Source of the DNA: Pseudideonella sakaiensis
GTDB taxonomy: Bacteria; Pseudomonadota; Gammaproteobacteria; Burkholderiales; Burkholderiaceae_C
Assembly: GCF_001293525.1 (NCBI RefSeq)
Contig: NZ_BBYR01000044.1
Location: 1 to 64,000, forward strand
Length of the DNA: 64,000 bases
Direction: 5' to 3'
Part shown: positions 10,089 to 19,079 of the stretch, piece after piece
Layout of the letters: each line of letters opens with the position of its first letter
Position numbering within the stretch: position 1 is the stretch's first letter
The notes under the pieces: generated by a model
What the model saw: only the letters and a program-made list of their open reading frames with translations
The model's database searches: none
What the model was told of the DNA's origin: nothing
Translations under genes and position numbers: made by a program

Positions 10089-11080
10089 CCGATCGCCGCC
10101 TTCCCCGCCCCGACCGCCGCCAGGCCCTGCAGGCGCTGGCCGCGCTGCCGGCCGCCGCTGCCCTCGGCCTGCCCGTGGCCGCGCAGGCCCAGGCCTGGCC
10201 GGCCAGGCCGATCACGCTGGTGCTGCCCTTCCCGGCCGGCGGCTCCTTCGACCCGATCGTGCGTGCGCTGGCCGAGGCGGCGTCGAAGGACCTGGGCCAG
10301 GCCATCGTGCTGATGCACAAGCCCGGCGGCGGCGGCGTGACCGGCACCGCCGGCATCGCGACGATGAGCGAGGCCGACGGCTACACGCTGGCCGTGATGC
10401 ACAACTCGGTGATCCGCGCGCCGCTGGTGCAGAAGATCGCGTGGGACCCGCGGCGCGACTTCACCTACGTCTGCCGCCTGTTCGAGCTGGTCACCGGCGT
10501 CTGCGTCGCGGCCGACGCGCCGTGGAGGACGCTGCCGGACCTGATCGCCGACGCGAAGCGGCGCCCGGGCGAGATCAGCTGGGGCAACGTCGGCGCGATC
10601 AGCGCCAACCGCATCACCGCCGAGCGCCTGGCGCGCCAGGCCGGCGTGCGCTTCAACATGGTGCCCTACAAGGGCGGCGGCGAGGCCTTCACCGCGCTGA
10701 TCGGGCGCCACCTCGACGTCTACGGCGACCCGGGCTTCGGCGCGCAGGTGCAGGGCGGCAAGGTGCGGCTGCTGGCCACCTTCACCGCGCAGCGCATGCG
10801 CCGCTACCCCGACGTGCCGACGGTGCGCCAGTACGGCTACGACTACGTGATCGAGTCGCCGGTCGGGCTGGTCGCGCCGAAGGGCCTGGACCCGAAGATC
10901 GGGCTGCGCCTGCAGGAGGCCTTCCGCAAGGCCTCGCAGGACCCGGTCTACCAGACCCAGCTCGAACTGTTCGACATGGGCCACGGCTTCGCCGACGGCG
11001 AGGCCTATGCCGCGTATGCCCGCGCCCAGTACGACCGCGAGGTCAGGATGCTGGCCGAGATCGGCTTCAAGCCGGAATGA
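10085..11080 (+). CDS. Bug family periplasmic solute-binding protein
   Basis: A 331-residue tripartite-tricarboxylate-transporter (TctC/Bug) receptor. The N-terminus RRQALQALAALPAAAALGLPVAAQAQA is a signal peptide. The mature protein begins WPARPITLVLPFPAGGSFDPIVRAL, the family ligand-loop signature, and has the later PYKGGGEAFTALIGRHLDV motif. Bug proteins bind carboxylates in the periplasm. No TctA or TctB membrane subunits lie nearby, so it would have to borrow a transporter or act as a sensor. Its place inside the catabolic operon suggests the ligand is the pathway substrate. It is coupled to the preceding gene by a 4-bp overlap. Confidence 0.9.
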   Translation: MTDRRLPRPDRRQALQALAALPAAAALGLPVAAQAQAWPARPITLVLPFPAGGSFDPIVRALAEAASKDLGQAIVLMHKPGGGGVTGTAGIATMSEADGYTLAVMHNSVIRAPLVQKIAWDPRRDFTYVCRLFELVTGVCVAADAPWRTLPDLIADAKRRPGEISWGNVGAISANRITAERLARQAGVRFNMVPYKGGGEAFTALIGRHLDVYGDPGFGAQVQGGKVRLLATFTAQRMRRYPDVPTVRQYGYDYVIESPVGLVAPKGLDPKIGLRLQEAFRKASQDPVYQTQLELFDMGHGFADGEAYAAYARAQYDREVRMLAEIGFKPE

Positions 11081-11125
11081 ACGACCGGCCGGCGCGGGCC
11101 GGCCGCCCCTGACGCAGGACCGACC

Positions 11126-12298
11126 ATGACCTCCCCGTACTCGCTGCATGCGGCCCGCCGGCCGTGGATGGATGCCGAGCTGGAGGCGCTGCGCGACACC
11201 GCGCGGCGCTTCTTCACCACCGAATGCGTGCCGCGCCAGGACGCCTGGGCCGAGCAGAAGCACCCGGACCGCGCGATCTGGCGCCGTGCCGGCGAGCTCG
11301 GCCTGCTGTGCCCCGGCCTGCCCGAGGCCTACGGCGGCGGCGGCGGCCACGCGCTGCACGAGATGGTGATCTGCGAGGAGCAGGCCTACGCGATGGCCAA
11401 CGGCTTCAGCATCAACGTGCACGGCGGCATCGTCGCGCACTACCTGCTGGACTACGGCACCGAGGCGCAGAAGCAGCGCTGGCTGCCGTCGCTGGCCCGC
11501 GGCGAGCGCGTGGCCGCGATCGCGATGACCGAGCCGGGCGCCGGCACCGACCTGCAGCGCATCAAGACCAGCGCGGTGCGCGACGGCGACCACTACGTGG
11601 TCAGCGGCGCGAAGACCTTCATCACCAACGGCCTGCTGGCCGACCTGGTCGTGGTGGCCGTCAAGACCGATCCCGCGGCGAAGGCCCGCGGCGTGTCGCT
11701 GTTGGTGCTGGAGACCGAGGGCCTGGCCGGCTTCCGCCGCGGGCGGCTGCTCGACAAGATCGGCCAGAAGGCGCAGGACACCGTCGAGCTCTTCTTCGAC
11801 GAGGTCCGCGTGCCGGTGTCGAACCTGCTCGGCGGCGAGGAAGGCAAGGGCTTCGCGCAGCTGATGCAGCAGCTGCCGCGCGAGCGCCTGCTGCTGGCCG
11901 GCGGCGCCGCGGCCACGATGCAGCGCGCGATCGACGAGACCCTGGCCTACGTGCAGCAGCGCCAGCTCTTCGGCGCCCCGCTGATGGCCCAGCAGAACAC
12001 CCGCTTCAAGCTGGCCGAGTGCCAGACCAAGGCGGTGGTCGCGCGCTCCTTCGTCGACGACTGCATCGCCAGGCTGGCGCGCAGCGAGCTGGACGTGCCG
12101 ACGGCGGCGATGGCCAAGCTCTGGATCACCGAGGCGCTGTGCGAGGTCGTCGACGAGTGCCTGCAGCTGCACGGCGGCTACGGCTACATGAACGAGTACC
12201 CGATCGCGCGGATGTACGCCGATGCACGCGTCAGCCGCATCTACGGCGGCGCGAACGAGGTCATGAAGGAGATCATTGCGCGTGGACTGGCCGACTGA
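11126..12298 (+). CDS. acyl-CoA dehydrogenase (LCAD/IVD-like)
   Basis: FAD-dependent alpha,beta-desaturation of an acyl-CoA, 390 residues, the usual size. FAD-binding motifs AMTEPGAGTDLQ and KTFITNG are present. The C-terminal segment SRIYGGANEVMKEIIARGL has Gly where medium-chain enzymes keep the catalytic Glu. Enzymes of this type use a Glu on an earlier helix, here in LPRERLLLAGG. Electrons would pass to ETF, which is not encoded in the window. It ends 23 bp inside the next CoA-synthetase gene. A second, MCAD-like dehydrogenase lies at 16765. Confidence 0.92.
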   Translation: MTSPYSLHAARRPWMDAELEALRDTARRFFTTECVPRQDAWAEQKHPDRAIWRRAGELGLLCPGLPEAYGGGGGHALHEMVICEEQAYAMANGFSINVHGGIVAHYLLDYGTEAQKQRWLPSLARGERVAAIAMTEPGAGTDLQRIKTSAVRDGDHYVVSGAKTFITNGLLADLVVVAVKTDPAAKARGVSLLVLETEGLAGFRRGRLLDKIGQKAQDTVELFFDEVRVPVSNLLGGEEGKGFAQLMQQLPRERLLLAGGAAATMQRAIDETLAYVQQRQLFGAPLMAQQNTRFKLAECQTKAVVARSFVDDCIARLARSELDVPTAAMAKLWITEALCEVVDECLQLHGGYGYMNEYPIARMYADARVSRIYGGANEVMKEIIARGLAD

Positions 12299-14015
12299 CG
12301 CCGCCGCACACGGGCCCGCGCCCGCGCCGGCGCCCACCACCGCCGCACCGGCCGACGAGCGGCTGCCGGCCGCGTGGCCGCCCGGCGTGCCGCGCGAGAT
12401 TCCGGCCCCGGTCGACTCGCTGTGGTCGCTGCTGGCGGCGAGCGCGGCCCGCTGGCCGGACAAGCCCGCGCTCGTCTTCTACGACGCGCCGCTGCGCTAT
12501 GCCGCGCTGGTGCGCGAAGCCGAGGCCCTGGCCGGCTGGCTGCAGCAGGATGCCGGCGTGCAGCGCGGCGACCGGGTGCTGCTGCTGAGCCAGAACTGCC
12601 CGCAGCTGGTGGTGGCGAACTACGCGGTGTTCCGCGCCGATGCGGTGGTGGTGCCGGTGAACGCGATGTGGACCGCCGCCGAAGTGGCCGACGTCGTCGC
12701 GGACAGCGGCGCGGCGGTGGCCGTGGTGGCGCAGGAGCTGCTGCCCGTGCTGCGCCCGCTGCTGGACGCCGGCACGCTGCGGCACGCGGTGGTGATCTGC
12801 TATGCCGACGCGCTGACGGCGCAGACCCCGCTCGCGATCCCGCCCTTCGTCGCGGCGCCGCGCGCGCCGCTCGACCACCCGGCGCTGGTGGCCTGGCCGG
12901 CGGTGCAGGCGGCGGCGCGGCGGCCGGCGCCGCACCGCGCCACCGCCGGCGACCTCTGCGTGCTGCCCTACACCTCGGGCACCACCGGCCGGCCGAAGGG
13001 CTGCCGCCATACCCATGGCACGGTGCAGAGCGCCAACGTCGCGGCGGTGGCCTGGCGCGGCCTGCGCGACAGCGAGGTCTTCCTCGGCCTGGCGCCGATC
13101 TTCCACATGCTGGGCATGCAGAACGGCATGCACCTGCCGCTGATGATCGGCGCCACGGTGGTGATGCTGCCGCGCTGGGACCGCGATGCGGCGCTGGACC
13201 TGATCGAGCGCTACGGCGTGAGCTGCTGGGCTGCGCCACCGGCGATGCTGCTGGACTTCTTCTCGAACCCGGCCGTCGCCGGGCGGCGGCTCGCCAGCCT
13301 GCACCTGGTGCACGGCGGCAGCGCGCCGATGCCCGACGCGCTGGCGCAGCGGATGAAGGACGGCTGGGGCCTCGACTACAACGAGGGCTACGGCATGACC
13401 GAGACCGCGTCCTTCCTGCACGGCAATCCGCGCCACCGCGCGAAGCGCGGCACGCTCGGGCTGCCGGGGCCGGGCGTGCGCTCGCGCCTGATCGACCCGG
13501 CCAGCGGCGCCGACGTGCCGCCCGGCGAGGTCGGCGAGATCGTCACGCGCGGCCCGCAGGTGATGCTCGGCTACTGGCGCCGGCCCGACGCGGACCGCGA
13601 GAGCTTCGTCGAGCGCGACGGCCACCGCTGGCTGCGCACCGGCGACCTGGCGGTGGTCGACGCCGACGGCTACTACGTGATGCGCGACCGGCTCAAGCGC
13701 ATGATCACCGTCTCCGGCTACAAGGTCTGGCCGGCCGAGGTGGAGAACCTGCTGTACGGCCACCCCGCGGTGCACGAGGCCTGCGTGGTCGGCGTGGGCG
13801 ATGAACGCAGCGGCGAGGCCGTGCGCGCGCTGGTGGTGTGCAAGCCCGGCGCGGCGCCGGCGGAAGCCGACTTCCTCGCCTGGTGCCGCGCGCACATGGC
13901 CGTCTACAAGGCGCCGCGCAGCGTGCGCTTCGTCGACGCGCTGCCCAAGTCCAACACCGGCAAGATCCTGTGGCGCGAGCTGCAGGAACGCGAGAACCGC
14001 GGGCAGCCCGGCTGA
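12276..14015 (+). CDS. AMP-dependent acyl-CoA synthetase
   Basis: An ANL ligase of 579 residues. The core motif YTSGTTGRPKGCRHTH is at about 229-244. The A5 region reads YNEGYGMTETASF, the hinge region LRTGDLAVVDADGYYVMRDRLKR, and the C-terminal lysine LPKSNTGKILWRELQ. The start is TTG at 12276 or GTG at 12282, both inside the end of the dehydrogenase gene, so translation is probably coupled. Residues 1-45 are a Pro/Ala-rich extension before the folded part. The tail motif is typical of medium/long-chain fatty acid ligases, but the substrate is open. Confidence 0.9.
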   Translation: MRVDWPTDAAAHGPAPAPAPTTAAPADERLPAAWPPGVPREIPAPVDSLWSLLAASAARWPDKPALVFYDAPLRYAALVREAEALAGWLQQDAGVQRGDRVLLLSQNCPQLVVANYAVFRADAVVVPVNAMWTAAEVADVVADSGAAVAVVAQELLPVLRPLLDAGTLRHAVVICYADALTAQTPLAIPPFVAAPRAPLDHPALVAWPAVQAAARRPAPHRATAGDLCVLPYTSGTTGRPKGCRHTHGTVQSANVAAVAWRGLRDSEVFLGLAPIFHMLGMQNGMHLPLMIGATVVMLPRWDRDAALDLIERYGVSCWAAPPAMLLDFFSNPAVAGRRLASLHLVHGGSAPMPDALAQRMKDGWGLDYNEGYGMTETASFLHGNPRHRAKRGTLGLPGPGVRSRLIDPASGADVPPGEVGEIVTRGPQVMLGYWRRPDADRESFVERDGHRWLRTGDLAVVDADGYYVMRDRLKRMITVSGYKVWPAEVENLLYGHPAVHEACVVGVGDERSGEAVRALVVCKPGAAPAEADFLAWCRAHMAVYKAPRSVRFVDALPKSNTGKILWRELQERENRGQPG

Positions 14016-14055
14016 GCCCCGACGCGCTCTCCGGCCGCCTGCAGAAAGCCCCTGG

Positions 14056-14865
14056 ATGACGACCCCGACCGACCTCTTCGACTTCAACGACCGCCACGTC
14101 TTCGTGGCCGGCGGCAGCAGCGGCATCAACCTCGGCATCGCCGAGGCCTTCGCGGCGCGCGGCGCACGCGTCGCGATCGCGTCGCGCTCGCAGGAGCGCA
14201 TCGACGCGGCCGTGGCCGGCCTGCGCCGCCATGGCGGCGAGGCCGCCGGCTGGTCCGCCGACGTGCGCTCGCCGGAGGCGATCGGCGCGGCGCTGGCCGC
14301 GGCGCATGCGCGCTTCGGCGCGATCGACGTGCTGGTCTCCGGCGCGGCCGGCAACTTCGTCGCGCCGGCGCTGGGCATGTCGCCGAACGGCTTCAAGACC
14401 GTGGTCGACATCGACCTGAACGGCACCTTCAACGTGCTGCGGCTGGCGCACGAGTTCCTGCGCAAGCCGGGCGCCTCGGTGATCAACATCACGGCCGCGC
14501 AGTCCTTCAACCCCTCGCCTTACCAGGCCCACGTCTGCGCCGCCAAGGCCGGCGTCGACATGCTGACGCGCACGCTGGCGATGGAGTGGGGCGCCGACGG
14601 CATCCGCATCAACTCCATCCTGCCCGGGCCGATCGAGGCCACCGAGGGCGTGCGGCGCCTGGCACCGAACGACGAGGCGCGCCGGCGCATGCTGGCGCGC
14701 ATCCCGCTGGGCCGCTTCGGCGCGCTGGAAGACGTGGCGAACATGGCGCTGGTGCTCAGCTCGCCGCTGGCCACCTACGTGACCGGCGCGATCGTGCCGG
14801 TGGACGGCGGCGGCGTGCTCAGCGGCTCGCGCGATTTCAGTGCCTCCTACGTGGCACGCCCCTGA
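14056..14865 (+). CDS. SDR oxidoreductase, 2,4-dienoyl-CoA-reductase-like
   Basis: A Rossmann-fold NAD(P)-dependent oxidoreductase of 269 residues. The nucleotide loop is GGSSGINLGIAEAF at 19-32, which differs from the classic GxxxGIG spacing, and SGAAGN (95-100) replaces NNAG. The lysine is present (Lys164 in CAAKAGVDML), but the residue four before it is Val160, so the normal YxxxK tyrosine is missing; Tyr156 is nearby. This pattern points to the dienoyl-CoA-reductase-like branch, not a standard 3-hydroxyacyl-CoA dehydrogenase. The C-terminus has the usual IVPVDGGGVLSGS. It would help process unsaturated or branched acyl-CoAs. Start at ATG 14056. Confidence 0.85.
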   Translation: MTTPTDLFDFNDRHVFVAGGSSGINLGIAEAFAARGARVAIASRSQERIDAAVAGLRRHGGEAAGWSADVRSPEAIGAALAAAHARFGAIDVLVSGAAGNFVAPALGMSPNGFKTVVDIDLNGTFNVLRLAHEFLRKPGASVINITAAQSFNPSPYQAHVCAAKAGVDMLTRTLAMEWGADGIRINSILPGPIEATEGVRRLAPNDEARRRMLARIPLGRFGALEDVANMALVLSSPLATYVTGAIVPVDGGGVLSGSRDFSASYVARP

Positions 14866-14928
14866 ACCGGGGCACACTCGCGCCCGGGCGGCGCCCGGTG
14901 CGCGCCGCAATTCGACCGGAGACCTTGC

Positions 14929-15729
14929 TTGGAAGCCCTACTCTTCGACCGCCACGAGGGCGTGGCGACGCTCACGCTGAACCGCCCGCAGGCGCGCAAC
15001 GCGATCGACATGACGCTGCGCCAGGAACTCGGCGAGGCCGTGCTCGCGGTGCGCGACGACCCTGCCGTGCACGCGTTGGTGATCACCGGCGCCGGCGGCT
15101 CCTTCTGCGCCGGCGGCGACCTGCGCAGCATCCAGGCCGGCACGCCCGACGTCGAGGCCTGGCGCGGCCGCATGCGCAGCAGCCATGCGTGGTTCGCGCA
15201 GCTGCTGGCGATGGACAAGCCGGTGGTGTGCGCCGTCGACGGCCCCGCCTACGGCGCGGGCTTCGGGCTCGCGCTGGCCGGCGACTTCGTGCTCGCGTCG
15301 ACCCGGGCGCGCTTCTGCCTGTCCTTCATGCGGGTCGGGCTGGTGCCCGACTTCGGCATCTTCTACACGCTGCCGCGCGTGGTCGGCGTGCAGCGCGCCA
15401 GGGAGCTGATGCTGTCGGCGCGCGAGGTCGATGCCGACGAGGCGCTGCGCCTGGGGATCGCGATGGAGCGGCTCGCGCCCGAGGCGCTGCTGCCGCGCGC
15501 GCAGGCGCTCGCGGCCAGCTTCGGCGGCGCGTCGCGGCTGGCCGTCAGCCTGGTCAAGCGCAGCTGCGCGGCCGCGCCGCAGGGCGACCTGGCCGCAATG
15601 CTCGACATCGAGGCCAATGCCCAGGCCCTGTGCTTCATGACCGACGCCCACCGCGACGCGGTCGCCCGTTTCCTCAACAAGCAGACGCCGGCCTTCCAGT
15701 GGCCGGCCCAACCCGGAGAGCATTCATGA
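14929..15729 (+). CDS. enoyl-CoA hydratase/isomerase family protein
   Basis: A crotonase-fold protein of 266 residues. The oxyanion-hole segments are CAGGDL (60-65) and YGAGFGLALAGD (108-119). At the position of the first catalytic Glu of hydratases there is Phe133, while Asp141 in GLVPDFG and Glu159 in RAREL are kept. Retention of the Asp and loss of the first Glu resembles PaaG-type isomerases, so isomerisation of a double bond may be the real activity. The start codon is TTG at 14929 with a good CCGGAGA upstream. The stop overlaps the next ATG by 4 bp. Confidence 0.86.
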   Translation: MEALLFDRHEGVATLTLNRPQARNAIDMTLRQELGEAVLAVRDDPAVHALVITGAGGSFCAGGDLRSIQAGTPDVEAWRGRMRSSHAWFAQLLAMDKPVVCAVDGPAYGAGFGLALAGDFVLASTRARFCLSFMRVGLVPDFGIFYTLPRVVGVQRARELMLSAREVDADEALRLGIAMERLAPEALLPRAQALAASFGGASRLAVSLVKRSCAAAPQGDLAAMLDIEANAQALCFMTDAHRDAVARFLNKQTPAFQWPAQPGEHS

Positions 15730-16640
15730 GCAGGATCGTCGAAGGCAAGGTCGTGGTCGTCACCGGCGCCGGTGGCGGCATCGGGCGCGACATCGCGCTG
15801 GCCTATGCGGCCGCGGGCGCGAAGGTGATCGTCAACGACATCGGCGCCTCGGTGAGCGGCGAGGGCGGCGACGCCGGGCCGGCACAGCGGGTGGTGGACG
15901 AGATCCGCGCGGCCGGCGGCGAGGCCGCCGCCAACACCGACAGCGTGTCCGACGCGGCGGCCGCGCAGCGCATCGTCGCGTCCGCGCTGGACCACTTCGG
16001 CCGCATCGACGTGGTGATCAACAACGCCGGCATCCTGCGCGACCGCTTCTTCCACAAGATGAGCGTCGACGAGTTCGATTCGGTGGTGAAGGTCCACCTC
16101 TACGGCAGCTACTTCGTCAGCCGCGCCGCCGCGACGCCGTTCAAGGAGCAGAACGGCGGCTGCTTCGTGCACATGACCTCGACCTCGGGCCTGATCGGAA
16201 ACTTCGGCCAGGCCAACTACTCGGCCGCGAAGCTGGGGATCATGGCGCTGTCGAAGTCGATCGCGCTGGACATGCAGAAGTTCGGCGTGCGCTCGAACTG
16301 CATCGCGCCCTTCGCGTGGAGCCGGATGATCGGCTCCATCCCGACCGAGACCGACGCGGAGAAGGCGCGCGTCGAGCGGATGAAGCAGATGACGCCGGCG
16401 AAGATCGCGCCGCTGGCGGTGGCGCTCGCCGCCGACAGCGCGGCCGACGTGACCGGCCAGGTGTTCGCGGTGCGCAACAACGAGATCTTCCTGATGAGCC
16501 AGCCGCGCCCGGTGCGCTCGGTGCAGCGTGGCGAGGGCTGGACGCCGGACACCGTGCTGAACCATGCGCTGCCGGCGCTCAAGGGCTCGTTCTTCGGGCT
16601 GGACCGCTCGAGCGACGTCTTCACCTGGGATCCGGTCTGA
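15726..16640 (+). CDS. SDR dehydrogenase, multifunctional-enzyme (HSD17B4)-like
   Basis: A 304-residue short-chain dehydrogenase probably oxidising a 3-hydroxyacyl-CoA. It has the full GAGGGIGRDIALAYA cofactor loop, the NNAGILRDRFFHKM motif characteristic of the peroxisomal multifunctional enzyme type, and the catalytic SxnYSAAK with Tyr and Lys. The C-terminal extension beyond the Rossmann core (about residues 240-304) is typical of this branch. With the MaoC pair and the SCP-x thiolase it gives the set seen in peroxisome-like beta-oxidation of branched or steroid-like chains. Start ATG 15726 overlaps the previous stop. Confidence 0.88.
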   Translation: MSRIVEGKVVVVTGAGGGIGRDIALAYAAAGAKVIVNDIGASVSGEGGDAGPAQRVVDEIRAAGGEAAANTDSVSDAAAAQRIVASALDHFGRIDVVINNAGILRDRFFHKMSVDEFDSVVKVHLYGSYFVSRAAATPFKEQNGGCFVHMTSTSGLIGNFGQANYSAAKLGIMALSKSIALDMQKFGVRSNCIAPFAWSRMIGSIPTETDAEKARVERMKQMTPAKIAPLAVALAADSAADVTGQVFAVRNNEIFLMSQPRPVRSVQRGEGWTPDTVLNHALPALKGSFFGLDRSSDVFTWDPV

Positions 16641-16764
16641 GCCTGCGGCGCGGCCGCGCGCCGCGCCGAAGCCACCCTTACGGATTGACGAATGGCGCGG
16701 CGGCCCGATCCCGGGCACGCTCGGCGGTGACCCTGGAACCACCGCGCCCGCCGCGCCGCGACCG

Positions 16765-17916
16765 ATGATCCGTGACCCCGACACCCTGAACGCCCTGCTC
16801 GACTCCGTGCGCCGCTTCGTGCGCGAGCGCCTGGTGCCCGCCGAGAACGAGGTCGCCGAGACCGACGAGATCCCGCCGGCGATCGTCCAGGAGATGAAGG
16901 ACCTCGGCCTGTTCGGCCTGACCATCCCGGAAGCCTACGGCGGCCTCGAGCTCACGATGGAGGAAGAGTCCCTCGTGATGATCGAGATGGGCCAGACCTC
17001 GCCGGCCTTCCGCTCGCTGTTCGGCACCACCGTGGGCATCGGCTCGCAGGGCATCGTGATGGACGGCAGCGACGCGCAGAAGGCGCGCTACCTGCCGAAG
17101 ATGGCCACCGGCGAGCTGATCGCGTCCTTCGCGCTGACCGAGCCGGATGCGGGCTCGGACGCGGCGTCGATCCGCACCACGGCGCGGCGCGACGGCGACC
17201 ACTACGTCGTCAACGGCAGCAAGCGCTACATCACCAACGCGCCGCATGCCGGCCTGTTCACGCTGATGGCCCGCACCGATCCCGCGGTCAAGGGCGCGGG
17301 CGGCATCACCGCCTTCATCGTCGATGCCGCGTCGCCCGGCATCACGCTCGGCCGGCGCGATCGCAAGATGGGCCAGCGCGGCGCCCACACCTGCGACGTG
17401 ATCTTCGACGAGGTGCGGGTACCGGCCGAGAACATCATCGGCGGCGTCGAGGGCCGCGGCTTCCGCACCGCGATGAAGGTGCTGGACAAGGGCCGCATCC
17501 ACATCGGCGCGATCTGCGTCGGCGTGGCCGAGCGCATGCTGGCCGACGCGCTGCGCTACGCGATGGAGCGGCGCCAGTTCGGCGTGGCCATCGCCGAGCA
17601 CCAGCTGGTGCAGGCCATGCTGGCGGACTCGCGCACCGAGCTCTACGCCGCCCGCTGCATGGTGCTCGACGCGGCGCGCCGGCGCGACGCCGGCGAGGAC
17701 ATCAGCGTGGACGCGGCCTGCGTGAAGTACTACGCCAGCGAGATGTGCGGCCGCGTGGCCGACCGCGCGGTGCAGATCTTCGGCGGCGCGGGCTACGTGG
17801 CCGATTCGGGCATCGAGCGCTTCTACCGCGACGTGCGCCTGTTCCGGATCTACGAGGGCACCAGCCAGATCCAGCAGCTCGTGATCGCACGCGGCATGGT
17901 CCGGGCCGCGGCCTGA
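16765..17916 (+). CDS. acyl-CoA dehydrogenase (MCAD-like)
   Basis: A 383-residue flavoprotein dehydrogenase. It has the FAD/substrate motif ALTEPDAGSDAAS, KRYITNAPHA, and the C-terminal FRIYEGTSQIQQLVIARGM, whose Glu is the catalytic base of medium- and short-chain enzymes. It therefore differs from the dehydrogenase at 11126 and likely acts on another intermediate. ATG 16765 is chosen because the family N-terminus begins there; upstream in-frame sequence looks like non-coding DNA. The gap to the SDR gene is 124 bp, and the next gene starts 172 bp downstream, where a promoter-like region with an AraC-type site is found. Confidence 0.92.
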   Translation: MIRDPDTLNALLDSVRRFVRERLVPAENEVAETDEIPPAIVQEMKDLGLFGLTIPEAYGGLELTMEEESLVMIEMGQTSPAFRSLFGTTVGIGSQGIVMDGSDAQKARYLPKMATGELIASFALTEPDAGSDAASIRTTARRDGDHYVVNGSKRYITNAPHAGLFTLMARTDPAVKGAGGITAFIVDAASPGITLGRRDRKMGQRGAHTCDVIFDEVRVPAENIIGGVEGRGFRTAMKVLDKGRIHIGAICVGVAERMLADALRYAMERRQFGVAIAEHQLVQAMLADSRTELYAARCMVLDAARRRDAGEDISVDAACVKYYASEMCGRVADRAVQIFGGAGYVADSGIERFYRDVRLFRIYEGTSQIQQLVIARGMVRAAA

Positions 17917-17921
17917 ACGCT

Positions 17922-17953
17922 TTCGCCAACGCGGCGCGGCGAAACGGCCATTG
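17922..17953 (+). promoter_or_regulatory. second candidate AraC operator
   Basis: TTCGCCAAC (17922-17930), a 12-bp spacer, then AACGGCCATTG (17943-17953). The site before the CoA-transferase gene has TTCGGCCAAT, a 12-bp spacer, then TTCGGCCATTG. The shared CGGCCATTG half and equal spacing suggest the same AraC regulator acts at both promoters. It lies 135 bp upstream of the second Bug-protein gene. Confidence 0.45.
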
Positions 17954-18088
17954 CCCGGCCGCCGGCCCCGCGCCCACACTGGCCGGCCCCGGGCCGGCCG
18001 GGCCGGCCGCCGCGCGGTCGCAGGCACACCGGCCACCGCGCCGGCCCCCCGGCAGCGCCGCCGCCTACACCGTACAAGGAGACACCGC

Positions 18089-19072
18089 ATGAGCCATCCC
18101 TGCAGCCGCCGCCGCTTCGTCGCCCGCGCCGCCGCCTTCGCCGTCGCGCCCGTCGCGGCGGCCGGGGCCCTCGCCCAGACCCCCGCGGGCGGCCCGCCGC
18201 TGCGCATCGTCGTGCCCTATCCGGCCGGCGGCGCCACCGACACGCTGGCCCGCATGGTCGGCGCGAAGCTGCAGGAGGCCTGGAACCAGACGGTCATCGT
18301 CGAGAACAAGCCCGGCGCCTCCGGCACGCTGGGCAACGACCTGGTCGCCAAGGCCGCACCCGACGGCCTGACCGCGCTGATGGCGATCACCGCGATCGTG
18401 CAGGTGCCGGCGCTGATGCCGAAGCTGCCCTACGACGTCGCCCGGGACCTGCAGCCGCTGTCGCTGGTCGCGAGCACGAACTCGGTGCTGGTGGTGCCGC
18501 CGTCCACGCCCGCGTCGACGCTGAAGGAGTTCATCGCGCTGGTGAAGTCGCAGCCGGGCAAGTTCAACTACGGCTCCTACGGCGTGGGCACCTCCTCGCA
18601 CATCCAGGGCTCGCTGCTGAACCTGCAGGCCGGGCTGGACCTGGTGCACGTGCCCTACAAGGGCGCCGCGCCGCTGCTGCAGGACCTGCGTGGCGGCCAG
18701 CTCTCCTCCGCCATCATCGACATGGCGACGGTATCGCCGCACCTGGCCTCGCTGAAGGCGCTGGCGGTGACCGGCGCGCAGCGCAACCGCAACCTGCCGA
18801 ACACGCCGACCTTCGCCGAGCTCGGCTTCCATTCCTTCGAGCCGGTGGGCTGGTTCGGCCTGTTCATGCCGGCGGGCGTGCCGCAGCCGGTCGCGAAGCG
18901 CTTCGCCGACGAGGCCAACCGCATCCTGCGGCTGCCGGACGTGGTGGCGAAGATCGAGCAGCTCGGCATGAAGGCCGGCGGCGTGCCGACCGAGGAGTTC
19001 GCGAAGATGGTGCGCGCGGACCAGCAGGTCTACGCGAAGATCATCAAGGACACGAACATCCGGCTGGAGTGA
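18089..19072 (+). CDS. Bug family periplasmic solute-binding protein
   Basis: A 327-residue TctC/Bug receptor with a strong ribosome site (AAGGAGA, 7 bp before ATG 18089). The N-terminus SRRRFVARAAAFAVAPVAAAGALAQ is a signal peptide with an RRRF start that could be a twin-arginine type. The mature part begins LRIVVPYPAGGATDTLARMVG, and the loop HVPYKGAAPLLQDLRGGQL is typical. Like the receptor at 10085 it has no TctAB transporter beside it. It is the first gene after a 172-bp gap and probably heads the second transcription unit with the thiolase-like and DUF35 genes. Confidence 0.9.
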   Translation: MSHPCSRRRFVARAAAFAVAPVAAAGALAQTPAGGPPLRIVVPYPAGGATDTLARMVGAKLQEAWNQTVIVENKPGASGTLGNDLVAKAAPDGLTALMAITAIVQVPALMPKLPYDVARDLQPLSLVASTNSVLVVPPSTPASTLKEFIALVKSQPGKFNYGSYGVGTSSHIQGSLLNLQAGLDLVHVPYKGAAPLLQDLRGGQLSSAIIDMATVSPHLASLKALAVTGAQRNRNLPNTPTFAELGFHSFEPVGWFGLFMPAGVPQPVAKRFADEANRILRLPDVVAKIEQLGMKAGGVPTEEFAKMVRADQQVYAKIIKDTNIRLE

Positions 19073-19079
19073 ACGAGGG

